Origin: an uncultured Enterobacter sp. | Lineage (GTDB): Bacteria; Pseudomonadota; Gammaproteobacteria; Enterobacterales; Enterobacteriaceae | Length of the DNA: 14,201 nt | Assembly (NCBI GenBank): GCA_946477805.1 | Contig: CAMKZP010000030.1 | Coordinates: 1-14,201, forward strand | Direction of reading: 5' to 3' | Shown: positions 1-7,679 of the stretch, one piece after another | How positions within the stretch are numbered: position 1 is the stretch's first letter | Layout: each line of letters begins with the position of its first letter | Position numbers and translations under genes: made by a program | Notes under the pieces: generated by a model | Seen by the model: the letters and a program-made list of their open reading frames with translations, nothing else | Database searches by the model: none | Told to the model about the DNA's origin: nothing

Positions 1-237
1 GTGATCGACGAATCCTCATGGCAATGGCCGTCCGTCTTCAACTGGCTGCAGACCGCGGGCAACGTCAGCTCTCATGAAATGTACCGCACCTTTAACTGCG
101 GCGTGGGCATGCTGATCGCCCTGCCTGCAAGCGAAGCGGACAAAGCGGTTACGTTCCTGAATGAGAAGGGTGAAAACGCGTGGAAAATTGGTACGATTAA
201 AGCCTCTGATTCCGAACAGCGCGTGGTTATTGAATGA
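1..237 (+). CDS. purM: PurM, phosphoribosylformylglycinamidine cyclo-ligase (AIR synthetase), C-terminal part
   Basis: This is the last 78 codons of purM, open at the left window edge. PurM closes the imidazole ring in the fifth step of cytosolic IMP synthesis, turning FGAM and ATP into AIR. The visible part matches the C-terminal domain of E. coli PurM (about 345 residues), including the segments FNWLQTAGNV, MYRTFNCGVGM and the terminal KASDSEQRVVIE. The GTG at base 1 is an internal valine codon, not a start. The stop codon overlaps the purN start as ATGA (234-237), so the two genes are probably translationally coupled in one operon. The promoter, under PurR control in E. coli, lies outside the window. 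Confidence 0.97.
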   Translation: MIDESSWQWPSVFNWLQTAGNVSSHEMYRTFNCGVGMLIALPASEADKAVTFLNEKGENAWKIGTIKASDSEQRVVIE

Positions 238-875
238 AAAACATCGTGGTGCTCATTTCCGGCAGTGGAAGCAATTTGCAGGCAATCATCGACGCCTGCA
301 AACAGAAGAAAATCAATGGCACCATTCGGGCAGTATTCAGCAACAAGGCCGACGCATTCGGCCTTGAGCGCGCGCGGGAGGCGAATATTCCCGCGCACGC
401 GCTGGAAGCCAGCCAGTTCGCGGGGCGTGAAGCCTTTGACCGCGAGCTGATGCAGGAAATAGACGCCTACGCGCCGGACGTTGTGGTGCTGGCGGGCTAT
501 ATGCGGATCCTCAGCCCGGCATTTGTGGAGCACTACGCCGGACGCCTGCTCAACATCCACCCTTCCCTGCTGCCGAAATATCCCGGCCTGCACACCCACC
601 GTCAGGTGCTGGAAAACGGCGATGAAGAGCACGGCACCTCCGTGCATTTCGTTACCGACGAGCTGGACGGCGGCCCGGTTATCCTGCAGGCGAAGGTGCC
701 GGTTTTTGACGGCGACGCCGAAGATGACGTAACCGAACGCGTGCAGACTCAGGAGCACGCCATTTACCCGCTGGTGGTAAGCTGGTTTGTCGACGGCCGT
801 CTGGAGATGCGCGACGGCGCAGCCTGGCTGGACGGCGTGAAGTTACCCCCGCAGGGGTATGCGGCCGACGAGTAG
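234..875 (+). CDS. purN: PurN, phosphoribosylglycinamide formyltransferase 1 (GAR transformylase)
   Basis: PurN moves the formyl group of 10-formyltetrahydrofolate to GAR, giving FGAR, in the third step of purine synthesis. It acts in the cytosol. The protein has 213 residues; E. coli PurN has 212. The N-terminal phosphate-binding loop GSGSNLQ lies near residues 10-16. The catalytic Asn and His fall in NIHPSLLP (N107, H109) and the catalytic Asp in DELDGGPV (D145). These correspond to E. coli N106, H108 and D144, shifted by one because of an extra residue near the N-terminus. The start is fixed by the ATGA overlap with purM. Nothing in the sequence suggests loss of function. Confidence 0.98.
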   Translation: MKNIVVLISGSGSNLQAIIDACKQKKINGTIRAVFSNKADAFGLERAREANIPAHALEASQFAGREAFDRELMQEIDAYAPDVVVLAGYMRILSPAFVEHYAGRLLNIHPSLLPKYPGLHTHRQVLENGDEEHGTSVHFVTDELDGGPVILQAKVPVFDGDAEDDVTERVQTQEHAIYPLVVSWFVDGRLEMRDGAAWLDGVKLPPQGYAADE

Positions 876-881
876 TTTCTT

Positions 882-911
882 ATATCGGGTGGCGCTGCGC
901 TTACCCGATAT
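882..911. repeat. REP-like palindrome after purN
   Basis: A perfect 9-bp inverted repeat, ATATCGGGT (882-890) and ACCCGATAT (903-911), encloses the loop GGCGCTGCGCTT, seven bases after the purN stop. The core CGGGTGGCGCTGCGCTTACCCG resembles the REP (repetitive extragenic palindromic) units scattered through Enterobacter and Klebsiella genomes. No T-run follows on the plus strand, so it is not a classical intrinsic terminator. It may protect the 3' end of purMN mRNA. The REP assignment is by recognition and was not checked by copy number. Confidence 0.6.
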
Positions 912-952
912 TCCCTTCCCCAACCCTCTAAAAAACCCAACAAAAAAAATAA

Positions 953-1005
953 CTGTCATACTTTTCTGGCACTGTTGGACATATCGTGGAAATGCTCGCC
1001 ATAAT
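953..1005 (+). promoter_or_regulatory. Candidate PhoB-responsive promoter of ppk-ppx
   Basis: CTGTCAT (953-959) is a perfect Pho-box half-site. It is followed by CTGGCAC (966-972), a weaker half-site, and then TTGGACA (975-981) as a possible -35 region. CATAAT (1000-1005) is a good -10, 18-19 bp further on. The offset between the two half-sites is 13 bp instead of the canonical 11, so PhoB binding is plausible but unproven. An A-rich stretch (931-952) lies upstream. Pho-box control of ppk is known in related enterobacteria. The leader to the ppk ATG is about 45-50 nt. Confidence 0.55.
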
Positions 1006-1058
1006 AAGGACGAGACGGATTTACCACGTCCTGTGATTGAACTGGAGTGTGAGCTGTA

Positions 1059-3119
1059 ATGGGTCAGGAAAAGTTATATATCGAGAAAGAGCTAAGCTGG
1101 TTAGCATTTAACGAGCGTGTACTTCAGGAAGCGGCAGACAAAAGTAACCCGCTGATCGAGCGCATGCGTTTTTTAGGTATCTATTCCAATAACCTGGATG
1201 AGTTCTATAAGGTTCGCTTTGCCGAACTGAAGCGGCGGATCATCATCAGCGAAGAGCAGGGTTTAAATTCCCACTCGCGCCATCTGCTGGGCAAAATTCA
1301 GGCGCGCGTCATGAAGGCCGATCAGGAGTTTGATGGTCTCTACAACGAGCTGCTGCTGGAGATGGCCCGCAACCAAATCTTCCTGATCAACGAACGCCAG
1401 CTCTCCGCCAACCAGCAGACCTGGCTGCGCCACTACTTCAAACACTACCTGCGCCAGCACATCACCCCTATTCTGATCAACCGCGAAACCGATCTGGTCC
1501 AGTTCCTGAAGGATGATTACACCTATCTCGCCGTTGAAATCATTCGCGGTGAAAACATCAGCTATGCGCTGCTGGAGATCCCGTCGGATAAGGTTCCGCG
1601 CTTTGTGAACCTGCCGCCGGAGACCCCGCGCCGCCGCAAGCCGATGATCCTGCTGGATAACATTCTGCGCTACTGCCTGGACGATATCTTCAAAGGCTTC
1701 TTCGACTACGACGCGCTTAACGCCTACTCGATGAAAATGACCCGTGACGCCGAATATGACCTGGTGCACGAGATGGAGGCCAGCATGATGGAGCTGATGT
1801 CGTCCAGCCTGAAACAGCGCCTGACGGCGGAGCCGGTCCGCTTTGTTTATCAGCGCGATATGCCCGATGCGATGGTCGAAATGCTGCGCGATAAGCTCAC
1901 TATCTCCCGCTACGACTCCATCATCCCCGGCGGGCGATACCACAATTTCAAAGACTTTATTGGCTTCCCGAACGTCGGCAAAGCCAACCTGGTGAACAAA
2001 CCGCTGCCGCGCCTGCGTCACCTGTGGTTCGATAAGTTCCGCAACGGGTTCGACGCCATCCGCGAGCGCGACGTTCTGCTCTACTATCCGTATCACACCT
2101 TTGAGCACGTGCTGGAGCTGCTGCGCCAGGCGTCGTTTGACCCGAACGTGCTGGCGATCAAAATCAACATCTACCGCGTGGCAAAAGATTCGCGCATTAT
2201 TGATGCGATGATCCACGCGGCGCACAACGGTAAGAAAGTCACCGTGGTGGTTGAGCTGCAGGCGCGTTTCGACGAAGAGGCGAACATCCACTGGGCGCGC
2301 CGCCTGACGGAAGCGGGCGTTCACGTTATCTTCTCCGCGCCGGGGCTGAAAATTCACGCCAAGCTGTTCCTGATCTCGCGTAAAGAGGGAGAAGACGTGG
2401 TGCGTTACGCCCACATCGGGACCGGTAACTTTAACGAGAAGACGGCGCGTATTTATACCGACTACTCGCTGCTCACCGCCGATGCGCGCATCACCAACGA
2501 AGTGCGCCGGGTGTTTAACTTTATCGAGAACCCGTACCGTCCGGTGAGCTTCGACTATCTGCTGGTGTCGCCGCAGAACTCGCGCCGCCTGCTGTACCAG
2601 ATGATCGACAAAGAGATTGCCAACGCGCAGCAGGGTTTGTCGTCCGGTATCACGCTGAAGCTCAACAACCTTGTCGACAAAGGCCTGGTGGACAGGCTTT
2701 ACGCCGCGTCCAGCTCCGGCGTTCCGGTTAACCTGCTGATCCGCGGCATGTGCTCGCTGATCCCCGAACTGGAAGGCATCAGCGACAATATTCGCGTAAT
2801 CAGCATCGTTGACCGCTATCTGGAACACGATCGGGTCTATATTTTTGATAACGCCGGCGATAAGCAGGTTTATCTCTCGTCCGCTGACTGGATGACGCGC
2901 AATATTGATTACCGAATTGAAGTTGCCACCCCGCTGCTGGACCCTCGTCTGAAGCAGCGGATCCTCGACATTATCGAGATTTTGTTTAGCGATACGGTGA
3001 AGGCTCGCCATATCGACAAAGAACTCAGTAACCGCTACGTGCCGCGCGGCAATCGCCGTAAAGTGCGGTCACAGCTGGCGATTTACGACTATATCAAATC
3101 ACTCGAGCAACCCGATTAA
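1059..3119 (+). CDS. ppk: PPK1, polyphosphate kinase
   Basis: PPK1 reversibly polymerises the gamma-phosphate of ATP into long-chain polyphosphate; in E. coli it is peripherally membrane-associated. The protein has 686 residues against 688 in E. coli. The N-terminal domain opens with LYIEKELSWLAFNERVLQEA. The autophosphorylated histidine is H433 in GLKIHAKLFLI and the second essential histidine is H590 in RYLEHDRVYIF (E. coli H435 and H592). Arginines in NIYRVAKDSR and LQARFDEEAN match the metal- and phosphate-binding sites. The two missing residues appear to fall near WFDKFRNG (residues 323-330), where I recall two extra residues in E. coli. A GGAG at 1044-1047 is the likely ribosome binding site. 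ppx follows after 3 bp. Confidence 0.98.
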   Translation: MGQEKLYIEKELSWLAFNERVLQEAADKSNPLIERMRFLGIYSNNLDEFYKVRFAELKRRIIISEEQGLNSHSRHLLGKIQARVMKADQEFDGLYNELLLEMARNQIFLINERQLSANQQTWLRHYFKHYLRQHITPILINRETDLVQFLKDDYTYLAVEIIRGENISYALLEIPSDKVPRFVNLPPETPRRRKPMILLDNILRYCLDDIFKGFFDYDALNAYSMKMTRDAEYDLVHEMEASMMELMSSSLKQRLTAEPVRFVYQRDMPDAMVEMLRDKLTISRYDSIIPGGRYHNFKDFIGFPNVGKANLVNKPLPRLRHLWFDKFRNGFDAIRERDVLLYYPYHTFEHVLELLRQASFDPNVLAIKINIYRVAKDSRIIDAMIHAAHNGKKVTVVVELQARFDEEANIHWARRLTEAGVHVIFSAPGLKIHAKLFLISRKEGEDVVRYAHIGTGNFNEKTARIYTDYSLLTADARITNEVRRVFNFIENPYRPVSFDYLLVSPQNSRRLLYQMIDKEIANAQQGLSSGITLKLNNLVDKGLVDRLYAASSSGVPVNLLIRGMCSLIPELEGISDNIRVISIVDRYLEHDRVYIFDNAGDKQVYLSSADWMTRNIDYRIEVATPLLDPRLKQRILDIIEILFSDTVKARHIDKELSNRYVPRGNRRKVRSQLAIYDYIKSLEQPD

Positions 3120-3122
3120 CCT

Positions 3123-4661
3123 ATGCCGATAAATGATAAGACCCCACGACCGCAGGAGTTCGCTGCGGTCGATCTTGGTTCTAACAGTTTTCACATGGTC
3201 ATCGCCCGCGAGGTGGATGGCGCGATGCAGATCATTGGTCGTCTGAAGCAGCGCGTACACCTGGCCGACGGCCTGGACGCGCGGAGCATGCTCAGCGAAG
3301 AGGCGATGGAACGCGGCCTGAACTGCCTGTCGCTGTTTGCTGAACGCCTGCAGGGCTTTTCGCCCTCCAGCGTGTGCATCGTTGGGACGCATACGCTGCG
3401 CCAGGCGCTGAATGCCCCGGAGTTTCTCAAGCGCGCGGAGAAGGTGATCCCCTACCCGATTGAGATCATCTCCGGCAACGAAGAAGCGCGTCTGATTTTT
3501 ATGGGCGTGGAGCATACGCAGCCGGAAAAGGGCCGCAAGCTGGTGATCGACATCGGCGGCGGGTCGACGGAGCTGGTTATCGGCGAGGACTTCGAGCCGC
3601 GCCTGGTGGAAAGCCGCCGCATGGGCTGCGTCAGCTTCGCTCAGATGTACTTCCCCGGCGGGACGATAACCCGCGAGAACTTCCAGCGCGCCCGTATGGC
3701 CGCCATTCAGAAGCTGGAAAATCTGGCGTGGCAGTACCGTATTCAGGGCTGGAACGTGGCGTTAGGCGCCTCCGGCTCCATCAAAGCCGCGCACGAGGTG
3801 CTGCTGGCGATGGGCGAAAAAGACGGGATAATTACCCCTGAACGTCTGGTGCTGCTCACCGATGAGGTGCTCAAGCATAAAACCTTCGACGCCCTGAGCC
3901 TGCCGGGCCTTTCCGAAGAGCGTAAATCGGTGTTCGTACCGGGGCTGGCGATCCTCTGCGGCGTATTTGATGCGCTGGCGATTAAGGAGCTTCGCCTCTC
4001 CGATGGCGCACTGCGTGAAGGCGTGCTGTACGAAATGGAAGGCCGCTTCCGCCATCAGGACATTCGCAGCCGCACCGCGCAAAGCCTGGCGAACCAGTAC
4101 AATATTGACCGCGAGCAGGCGAAGCGGGTGCTGGAAACCACGGAGCAGATGTACGATCAGTGGCAGGAGCAGAACCCCAAGCTGGCTCATCCGCAGCTCG
4201 CCGCCCTGCTGAAATGGGCCGCCATGCTGCATGAGGTGGGGCTGAACATTAACCACAGCGGGATGCACCGCCACTCGGCCTATATCCTGCAAAACAGCGA
4301 TCTGCCCGGTTTTAACCAGGAGCAGCAAACCATGATGGCCACGCTGGTGCGTTATCACCGTAAAGCCATCAAGCTCGACGACCTGCCGCGCTTTACGCTG
4401 TTTAAGAAAAAGCAGTTCCTGCCGCTGATCCAGCTGCTGCGCCTCGGCGTGCTGCTGAATAATCAACGTCAGGCGACGACGACACCGCCAACCTTAAAGC
4501 TGAAAACAGACGACCATCACTGGACGCTGAGCTTCCCGCACGACTGGTTTAGCCAGAATGCGCTGGTGCTGCTGGATCTTGAGAAAGAGCAGCAGTACTG
4601 GGAAGCCGTCACCGGCTGGCTGCTCAAGATTGAAGAAGAGAGTTCTGACGTCGCAGCGTAG
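3123..4661 (+). CDS. ppx: PPX, exopolyphosphatase
   Basis: PPX releases orthophosphate from the ends of long polyphosphate chains; the family also contains the GppA pppGpp phosphohydrolases. The protein has 512 residues, with the actin-like/HSP70 fold expected of the family. The first phosphate loop is AVDLGSNSFHMVIA (15-28). The second is VIDIGGGSTELVIG (141-154). Catalytic E121 (in GNEEARL), D143, G145 and E150 keep the E. coli numbering. A C-terminal HD-like region contains MLHEVGLNINHSGMHRHSAY. Position beside ppk and length favour PPX over GppA. The start lies 3 bp after the ppk stop with no good Shine-Dalgarno sequence, so translation is probably coupled to ppk. The gene converges on pdeF with 4 bp between stop codons. 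Confidence 0.97.
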   Translation: MPINDKTPRPQEFAAVDLGSNSFHMVIAREVDGAMQIIGRLKQRVHLADGLDARSMLSEEAMERGLNCLSLFAERLQGFSPSSVCIVGTHTLRQALNAPEFLKRAEKVIPYPIEIISGNEEARLIFMGVEHTQPEKGRKLVIDIGGGSTELVIGEDFEPRLVESRRMGCVSFAQMYFPGGTITRENFQRARMAAIQKLENLAWQYRIQGWNVALGASGSIKAAHEVLLAMGEKDGIITPERLVLLTDEVLKHKTFDALSLPGLSEERKSVFVPGLAILCGVFDALAIKELRLSDGALREGVLYEMEGRFRHQDIRSRTAQSLANQYNIDREQAKRVLETTEQMYDQWQEQNPKLAHPQLAALLKWAAMLHEVGLNINHSGMHRHSAYILQNSDLPGFNQEQQTMMATLVRYHRKAIKLDDLPRFTLFKKKQFLPLIQLLRLGVLLNNQRQATTTPPTLKLKTDDHHWTLSFPHDWFSQNALVLLDLEKEQQYWEAVTGWLLKIEEESSDVAA

Positions 4662-4665
4662 CGGA

Positions 4666-6906
4666 TCAGGCGCCCGCACCGGGCGCCTGGCCTTCCAGAA
4701 GCGTTTCCAGCGCCACCGGCATGCCGATGAGATACCCCTGAAGATAATCAATGCCCAGCGCGTGAACCGCGCTGCGTATCTCTTCTGTCTCGACATACTC
4801 GGCCACCACCAGCATTTTCTTCATCCGCGCCAGGTGGCAGATGGACGCCACAATCTGATAGTCCAGGCTGTTGCTGACGATATTGCGAATAAAGCTGCCG
4901 TCGATTTTGAGGATGTCAGCATCCACGCTCTTCAGGCGCGCATAGCTGGCGTAGCCTGTGCCGAAATCATCAATCGCAATGCGCGCGCCCATTTTCTGCA
5001 ATTGCCTGAGGGTCTGTTCCGCCAGCTCTGCATTGCCAAAGGTGCTGCTTTCCGTGACTTCGAATATCAGCTGCCAGGCCTCAATGCCGTACCTGATCAA
5101 CAGGCGGCTGACTTCGGACGGTAATTGCGCCCGGCAGACGGTAGAAGGCGCCAGGTTGATTGCAAAGCGCTGGCCCGGCAGCCGCTGGCGGTGTTCGGCC
5201 ATGAAGCTCAGCGTGCGTTCAATGACCCAAAGATCGACGCGGGAAGAGAGCCCAAACTCCTGGGCGACCGGCAGAAACTGTTCGGGTGAGATCAGCGCGC
5301 CGTTTGCATCGACCATCCGCAAAAGCACTTCATGGTAGCTGTCACCCCGCAATCCCCTGACGGGCTGGACCATCAGGGTAAACGCATTTTGCTCAAGCGC
5401 GGTTTGCAGACGGCTCATCATCGCGACCTTATCCTTGAGGCTGCGCTGCAGATGGGCCGCGCCCCGCTGCTGCAGATTTTCAGGATGGTTGGTCGAGAGA
5501 GACAGGTCGGCAATCACCCCCAGCTCGCCCAGCACCAGATAGAGATGGTTTACCGGGGAGCGAACATAGCAGTAGCTGAACCCCACCTGCGGCTGCAGCG
5601 GCATGCCGTCCCAGACAAAGCGAAACTGCTTGATGTGCTCGTCCAGCGTACCGATGCGCTGCTGGTGCGACTCCGCGTTAAGCCGAACGGCCAGGTCACA
5701 TCCGGTCAGGTGGTAGACGCGCTCATCGGGCTGAAGCGTGCCGTTAATCCACTCTGCCAGCTGCTGTTTATACTGAATTCGCAGCAGAACGCCGTAGTTA
5801 CGCCCGAGAATTTCCAGCTCGGGGATCCGCAGTAAACAGAGCGCCGACCACGGATTTTTCGCAAGGTCGCGCGACAGCGCGCGCAGGTTCGGCATGTGGA
5901 CGACCGGGTCGAGAAGCGCCAGCCTGCGGGAGCGGATATTCACCGCCCGCTGACGCGTCGCCAGCATCGACATGTAAATCACCACAAACGAAAAGACCAG
6001 ATAGCTGGATGAGGTAATGGCCAGCTGGACGTCATAGCCCTGCCCGGCGGGAATGTAACGGTAGAAATAGTGAATCGACACCAGCAGCACCGGCGTCCAG
6101 ATAATCGACATCAGCTTATAGCCGAAGCGCATTGCTCCCCAGAGCATCACCGGCATCAGCAGCGATAGCGTGTAGTTGGTGCTGAAAATGGTGCTGTTTT
6201 CGTTCATCGGAATCAGCAGCAAAGAGAGCAATCCGCCCAGGATGATAAACCACGCCAGGAACTCGACGGCGCTCACTTTTTTATCTATCTGCGCGCGGAT
6301 CTGGGAAATAAAGCTCCGAATATACCGGGGATGGCGGATCGTGCGGATCAGCAGATAGCTCAGCGGAACGCCCGTCAGCCCGCTCACCAGCAGCGCCTGA
6401 TAGTTAATGAGCGTGCGAATATTCAACGGGTTTAGCCCGGCGAGGCTCTGGCGGCTATCATAAATGCCAAGGTAAACCGCGAACTGAAACAGCACCAGAA
6501 ACAGCGTCGCAGGGCAGAAAACCTGCCAGAAAATGCGCTGCCCCATCAGGCGGATATCGCCATACGCCGTCATGTTACGTTTGGGCGAGAATACCCGGAA
6601 CCCGCCCCAGCTGAGGACTATCGGGAAGATAAAATGCAGCGTTGCGGTCGCGGCCTCAAATATGCCTAGCGTCGGGCAGTAGCGTAACAACAGCGACAGC
6701 ACGATACCCGGGAGAGCCTCAGGGCCAAAAAACATCATCAGCGAAAGCAGGAATGAGAGCGGGAGATAATAAAGGGCGGTAATCCCCTCGCCGATCTGCG
6801 TTAAGGTATTCGCCAGGCTCAAAAGCGGAAGCAAAGTGACGGGTAATACAAGCGGTAGCGCCCACCAGCGGTCTTTATTGCGCGTCAGGATGTGGAGAAT
6901 TTTCAT
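4666..6906 (-). CDS. pdeF: PdeF (YfgF), MASE1-GGDEF-EAL cyclic-di-GMP phosphodiesterase
   Basis: PdeF is an inner-membrane enzyme that hydrolyses c-di-GMP to pGpG; the E. coli protein was described as an anaerobic phosphodiesterase. From the ATG at 6906 the protein has 746 residues (E. coli 747). Residues 15-315 hold several hydrophobic segments of MASE1 type. A degenerate GGDEF domain follows, with TGCDL (401-405) where the active-site motif should be, so it should not make c-di-GMP. The EAL domain (about 500-740) keeps its catalytic residues: E526 in EVL, N584, E616, D646-D647 in DDFGTGYASY, K667, E703 and Q723. The EAL signature itself reads EVL. The reading frame stays open up to an ATG at 6957. 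The 6906 start was chosen because its N-terminus, with WW at residues 14-15, aligns exactly with E. coli YfgF. Confidence 0.93.
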   Translation of the reverse strand: MKILHILTRNKDRWWALPLVLPVTLLPLLSLANTLTQIGEGITALYYLPLSFLLSLMMFFGPEALPGIVLSLLLRYCPTLGIFEAATATLHFIFPIVLSWGGFRVFSPKRNMTAYGDIRLMGQRIFWQVFCPATLFLVLFQFAVYLGIYDSRQSLAGLNPLNIRTLINYQALLVSGLTGVPLSYLLIRTIRHPRYIRSFISQIRAQIDKKVSAVEFLAWFIILGGLLSLLLIPMNENSTIFSTNYTLSLLMPVMLWGAMRFGYKLMSIIWTPVLLVSIHYFYRYIPAGQGYDVQLAITSSSYLVFSFVVIYMSMLATRQRAVNIRSRRLALLDPVVHMPNLRALSRDLAKNPWSALCLLRIPELEILGRNYGVLLRIQYKQQLAEWINGTLQPDERVYHLTGCDLAVRLNAESHQQRIGTLDEHIKQFRFVWDGMPLQPQVGFSYCYVRSPVNHLYLVLGELGVIADLSLSTNHPENLQQRGAAHLQRSLKDKVAMMSRLQTALEQNAFTLMVQPVRGLRGDSYHEVLLRMVDANGALISPEQFLPVAQEFGLSSRVDLWVIERTLSFMAEHRQRLPGQRFAINLAPSTVCRAQLPSEVSRLLIRYGIEAWQLIFEVTESSTFGNAELAEQTLRQLQKMGARIAIDDFGTGYASYARLKSVDADILKIDGSFIRNIVSNSLDYQIVASICHLARMKKMLVVAEYVETEEIRSAVHALGIDYLQGYLIGMPVALETLLEGQAPGAGA
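4667..4689. terminator. GC-rich hairpin between convergent ppx and pdeF
   Basis: A perfect 9-bp inverted repeat, CAGGCGCCC (4667-4675) and GGGCGCCTG (4681-4689), surrounds the 5-nt loop GCACC. It begins inside the pdeF stop codon and covers that gene's last codons, six bases after the ppx stop. Because it is symmetrical it would form in transcripts from either side. Neither side has a T-run, so it is a weak or Rho-assisted terminator, or an mRNA-stabilising stem, rather than a standard intrinsic terminator. Confidence 0.5.
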
Positions 6907-7255
6907 AGATGCCCGGTTAAAACCCTTTCGCTCCAGAGGGTAAGTGAAGACAGGCATCCGACCTGACGGATATGCCGCCCGACAAAATTCGAGCGCACAT
7001 AATAGAGGGTGGATTTTAATTGTCAGTACCGGAAATCTGTTGACTTAAATCAAACTAATTAACGCCAGTGGCGCTTTGTTACGATTTTTTTTAGCGCTTT
7101 TTGCCATTATATTCACCGCAAAGGCATGCATCATCTTTGATAACAGTCGCTAAAGTGCACGCTGACGGTTATTTACACACCGCAGAATTGACCCTTTGTT
7201 CCCGCTGTGCCTTAATAACCGCATCGCCCAGACGGGTAAGCCCAGGAACAACACA
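6907..7255. other. Divergent intergenic region between pdeF and yfgG
   Basis: This AT-rich 349-bp stretch separates the divergent pdeF and yfgG genes. Besides the FNR site it contains a short palindrome CGCCAGTGGCG (7063-7073), a run of eight T (7085-7092) and TATATT (7108-7113), a possible plus-strand -10 for yfgG without a convincing -35. The open frames here extend pdeF or yfgG upstream of their likely starts and show no sign of coding. I see no RNA gene. Confidence 0.6.
7013..7053 (-). promoter_or_regulatory. FNR-type site and candidate class II promoter for pdeF
   Basis: TTGACTTAAATCAA (7040-7053) matches the FNR consensus TTGAT-N4-ATCAA at nine of ten defined positions. On the minus strand a TAAAAT -10 hexamer lies at 7018-7013, predicting a start site near 7005-7006. 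That places the FNR centre (7046.5) about 41 bp upstream, the spacing of FNR-activated class II promoters. A second -10 candidate, TATTAT (7004-6999), fits the spacing less well. The arrangement agrees with reported anaerobic expression of E. coli yfgF. The site is nearly symmetrical and could also act on yfgG. Confidence 0.65.
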
Positions 7256-7444
7256 GTGAGTCAGGCCACGCGTATGCACAAACGACATCGATTTAACACT
7301 CGAATGACCCGCATCATACTGCTCATCAGCTTCCTGTTCTTCTTTGGCCGCTTTGTTTATTCCTCTATCGGTGCCTGGTATCACCACCAGGACAAGCTTC
7401 AGTCGCAGCAAACCAGCCTGTCGGTCGAGACGCCCGAGCGCTAG
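7256..7444 (+). CDS. yfgG: YfgG, small single-span membrane protein
   Basis: This 62-residue protein closely matches E. coli YfgG (63 residues): the basic N-terminus HKRHRFNTRMTR, a hydrophobic stretch IILLISFLFFFGRFVYSSIGAW (residues 20-41) and a short polar tail. The pattern predicts one transmembrane helix with the basic end in the cytoplasm. The GTG at 7256 is the likely start: it is preceded by AGGA (7244-7247) at 8-nt spacing and gives the E. coli N-terminus, with V in place of M before SQAT. The frame stays open upstream to an ATG at 7196, which would add 20 unconserved residues. YfgG has been linked to nickel and cobalt tolerance in E. coli; the sequence itself gives no mechanism. Confidence 0.88.
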   Translation: MSQATRMHKRHRFNTRMTRIILLISFLFFFGRFVYSSIGAWYHHQDKLQSQQTSLSVETPER

Positions 7445-7679
7445 CGCAGACGGGTTTTGTCACAGCCGAATCACTCGCAGTGCCTTTGCGACGTATTTTA
7501 TCCTGAAGCACTGCTTCTACCCCTGGCCAATCGCGCCTGTCGCCGGACTGTATCGCACTGTATCCCGGGCGCGACGCTGACACACCGGTACAAAACGCCC
7601 GCCAGCGCAAACATCCCTGATACATAAAAATGGTCTTCTGTGTCTGTCGTCACTATTTACCGATGAGGAGACACATAAG
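7445..7679. other. Intergenic region upstream of the exported two-gene unit
   Basis: This 235-bp stretch has no credible gene. Inverted arms GCAGTGC (7477-7483) and GCACTGC (7508-7514) are separated by 24 nt and lack a T-run. Two copies of ACTGTATC occur exactly 10 bp apart (7547-7554 and 7557-7564), a possible regulator site. I could not identify a convincing -35/-10 pair for the downstream genes. Confidence 0.5.

Noticed and set aside
859..1059. A 66-codon open frame between purN and ppk
   Set aside because: It runs through the REP-like palindrome and the ppk promoter, has no Shine-Dalgarno sequence and its product resembles nothing known.
1263..3011. A 582-codon open frame antisense to ppk
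   Set aside because: It lies wholly opposite a highly conserved ppk. Its composition (rich in H, Q, R, V) is typical of a reverse-strand shadow in GC-rich DNA, and no family motif is seen.
6907..6957. An upstream ATG (6957) extending pdeF by 17 codons
   Set aside because: The extension is not part of E. coli YfgF, while the 6906 start aligns residue for residue at the N-terminus. It cannot be fully excluded, because both starts have weak ribosome binding sites.
7477..7514. Inverted arms GCAGTGC/GCACTGC as a yfgG terminator or small RNA
   Set aside because: The 7-bp arms are 24 nt apart, no T-run follows and no promoter is evident, so it may be chance.
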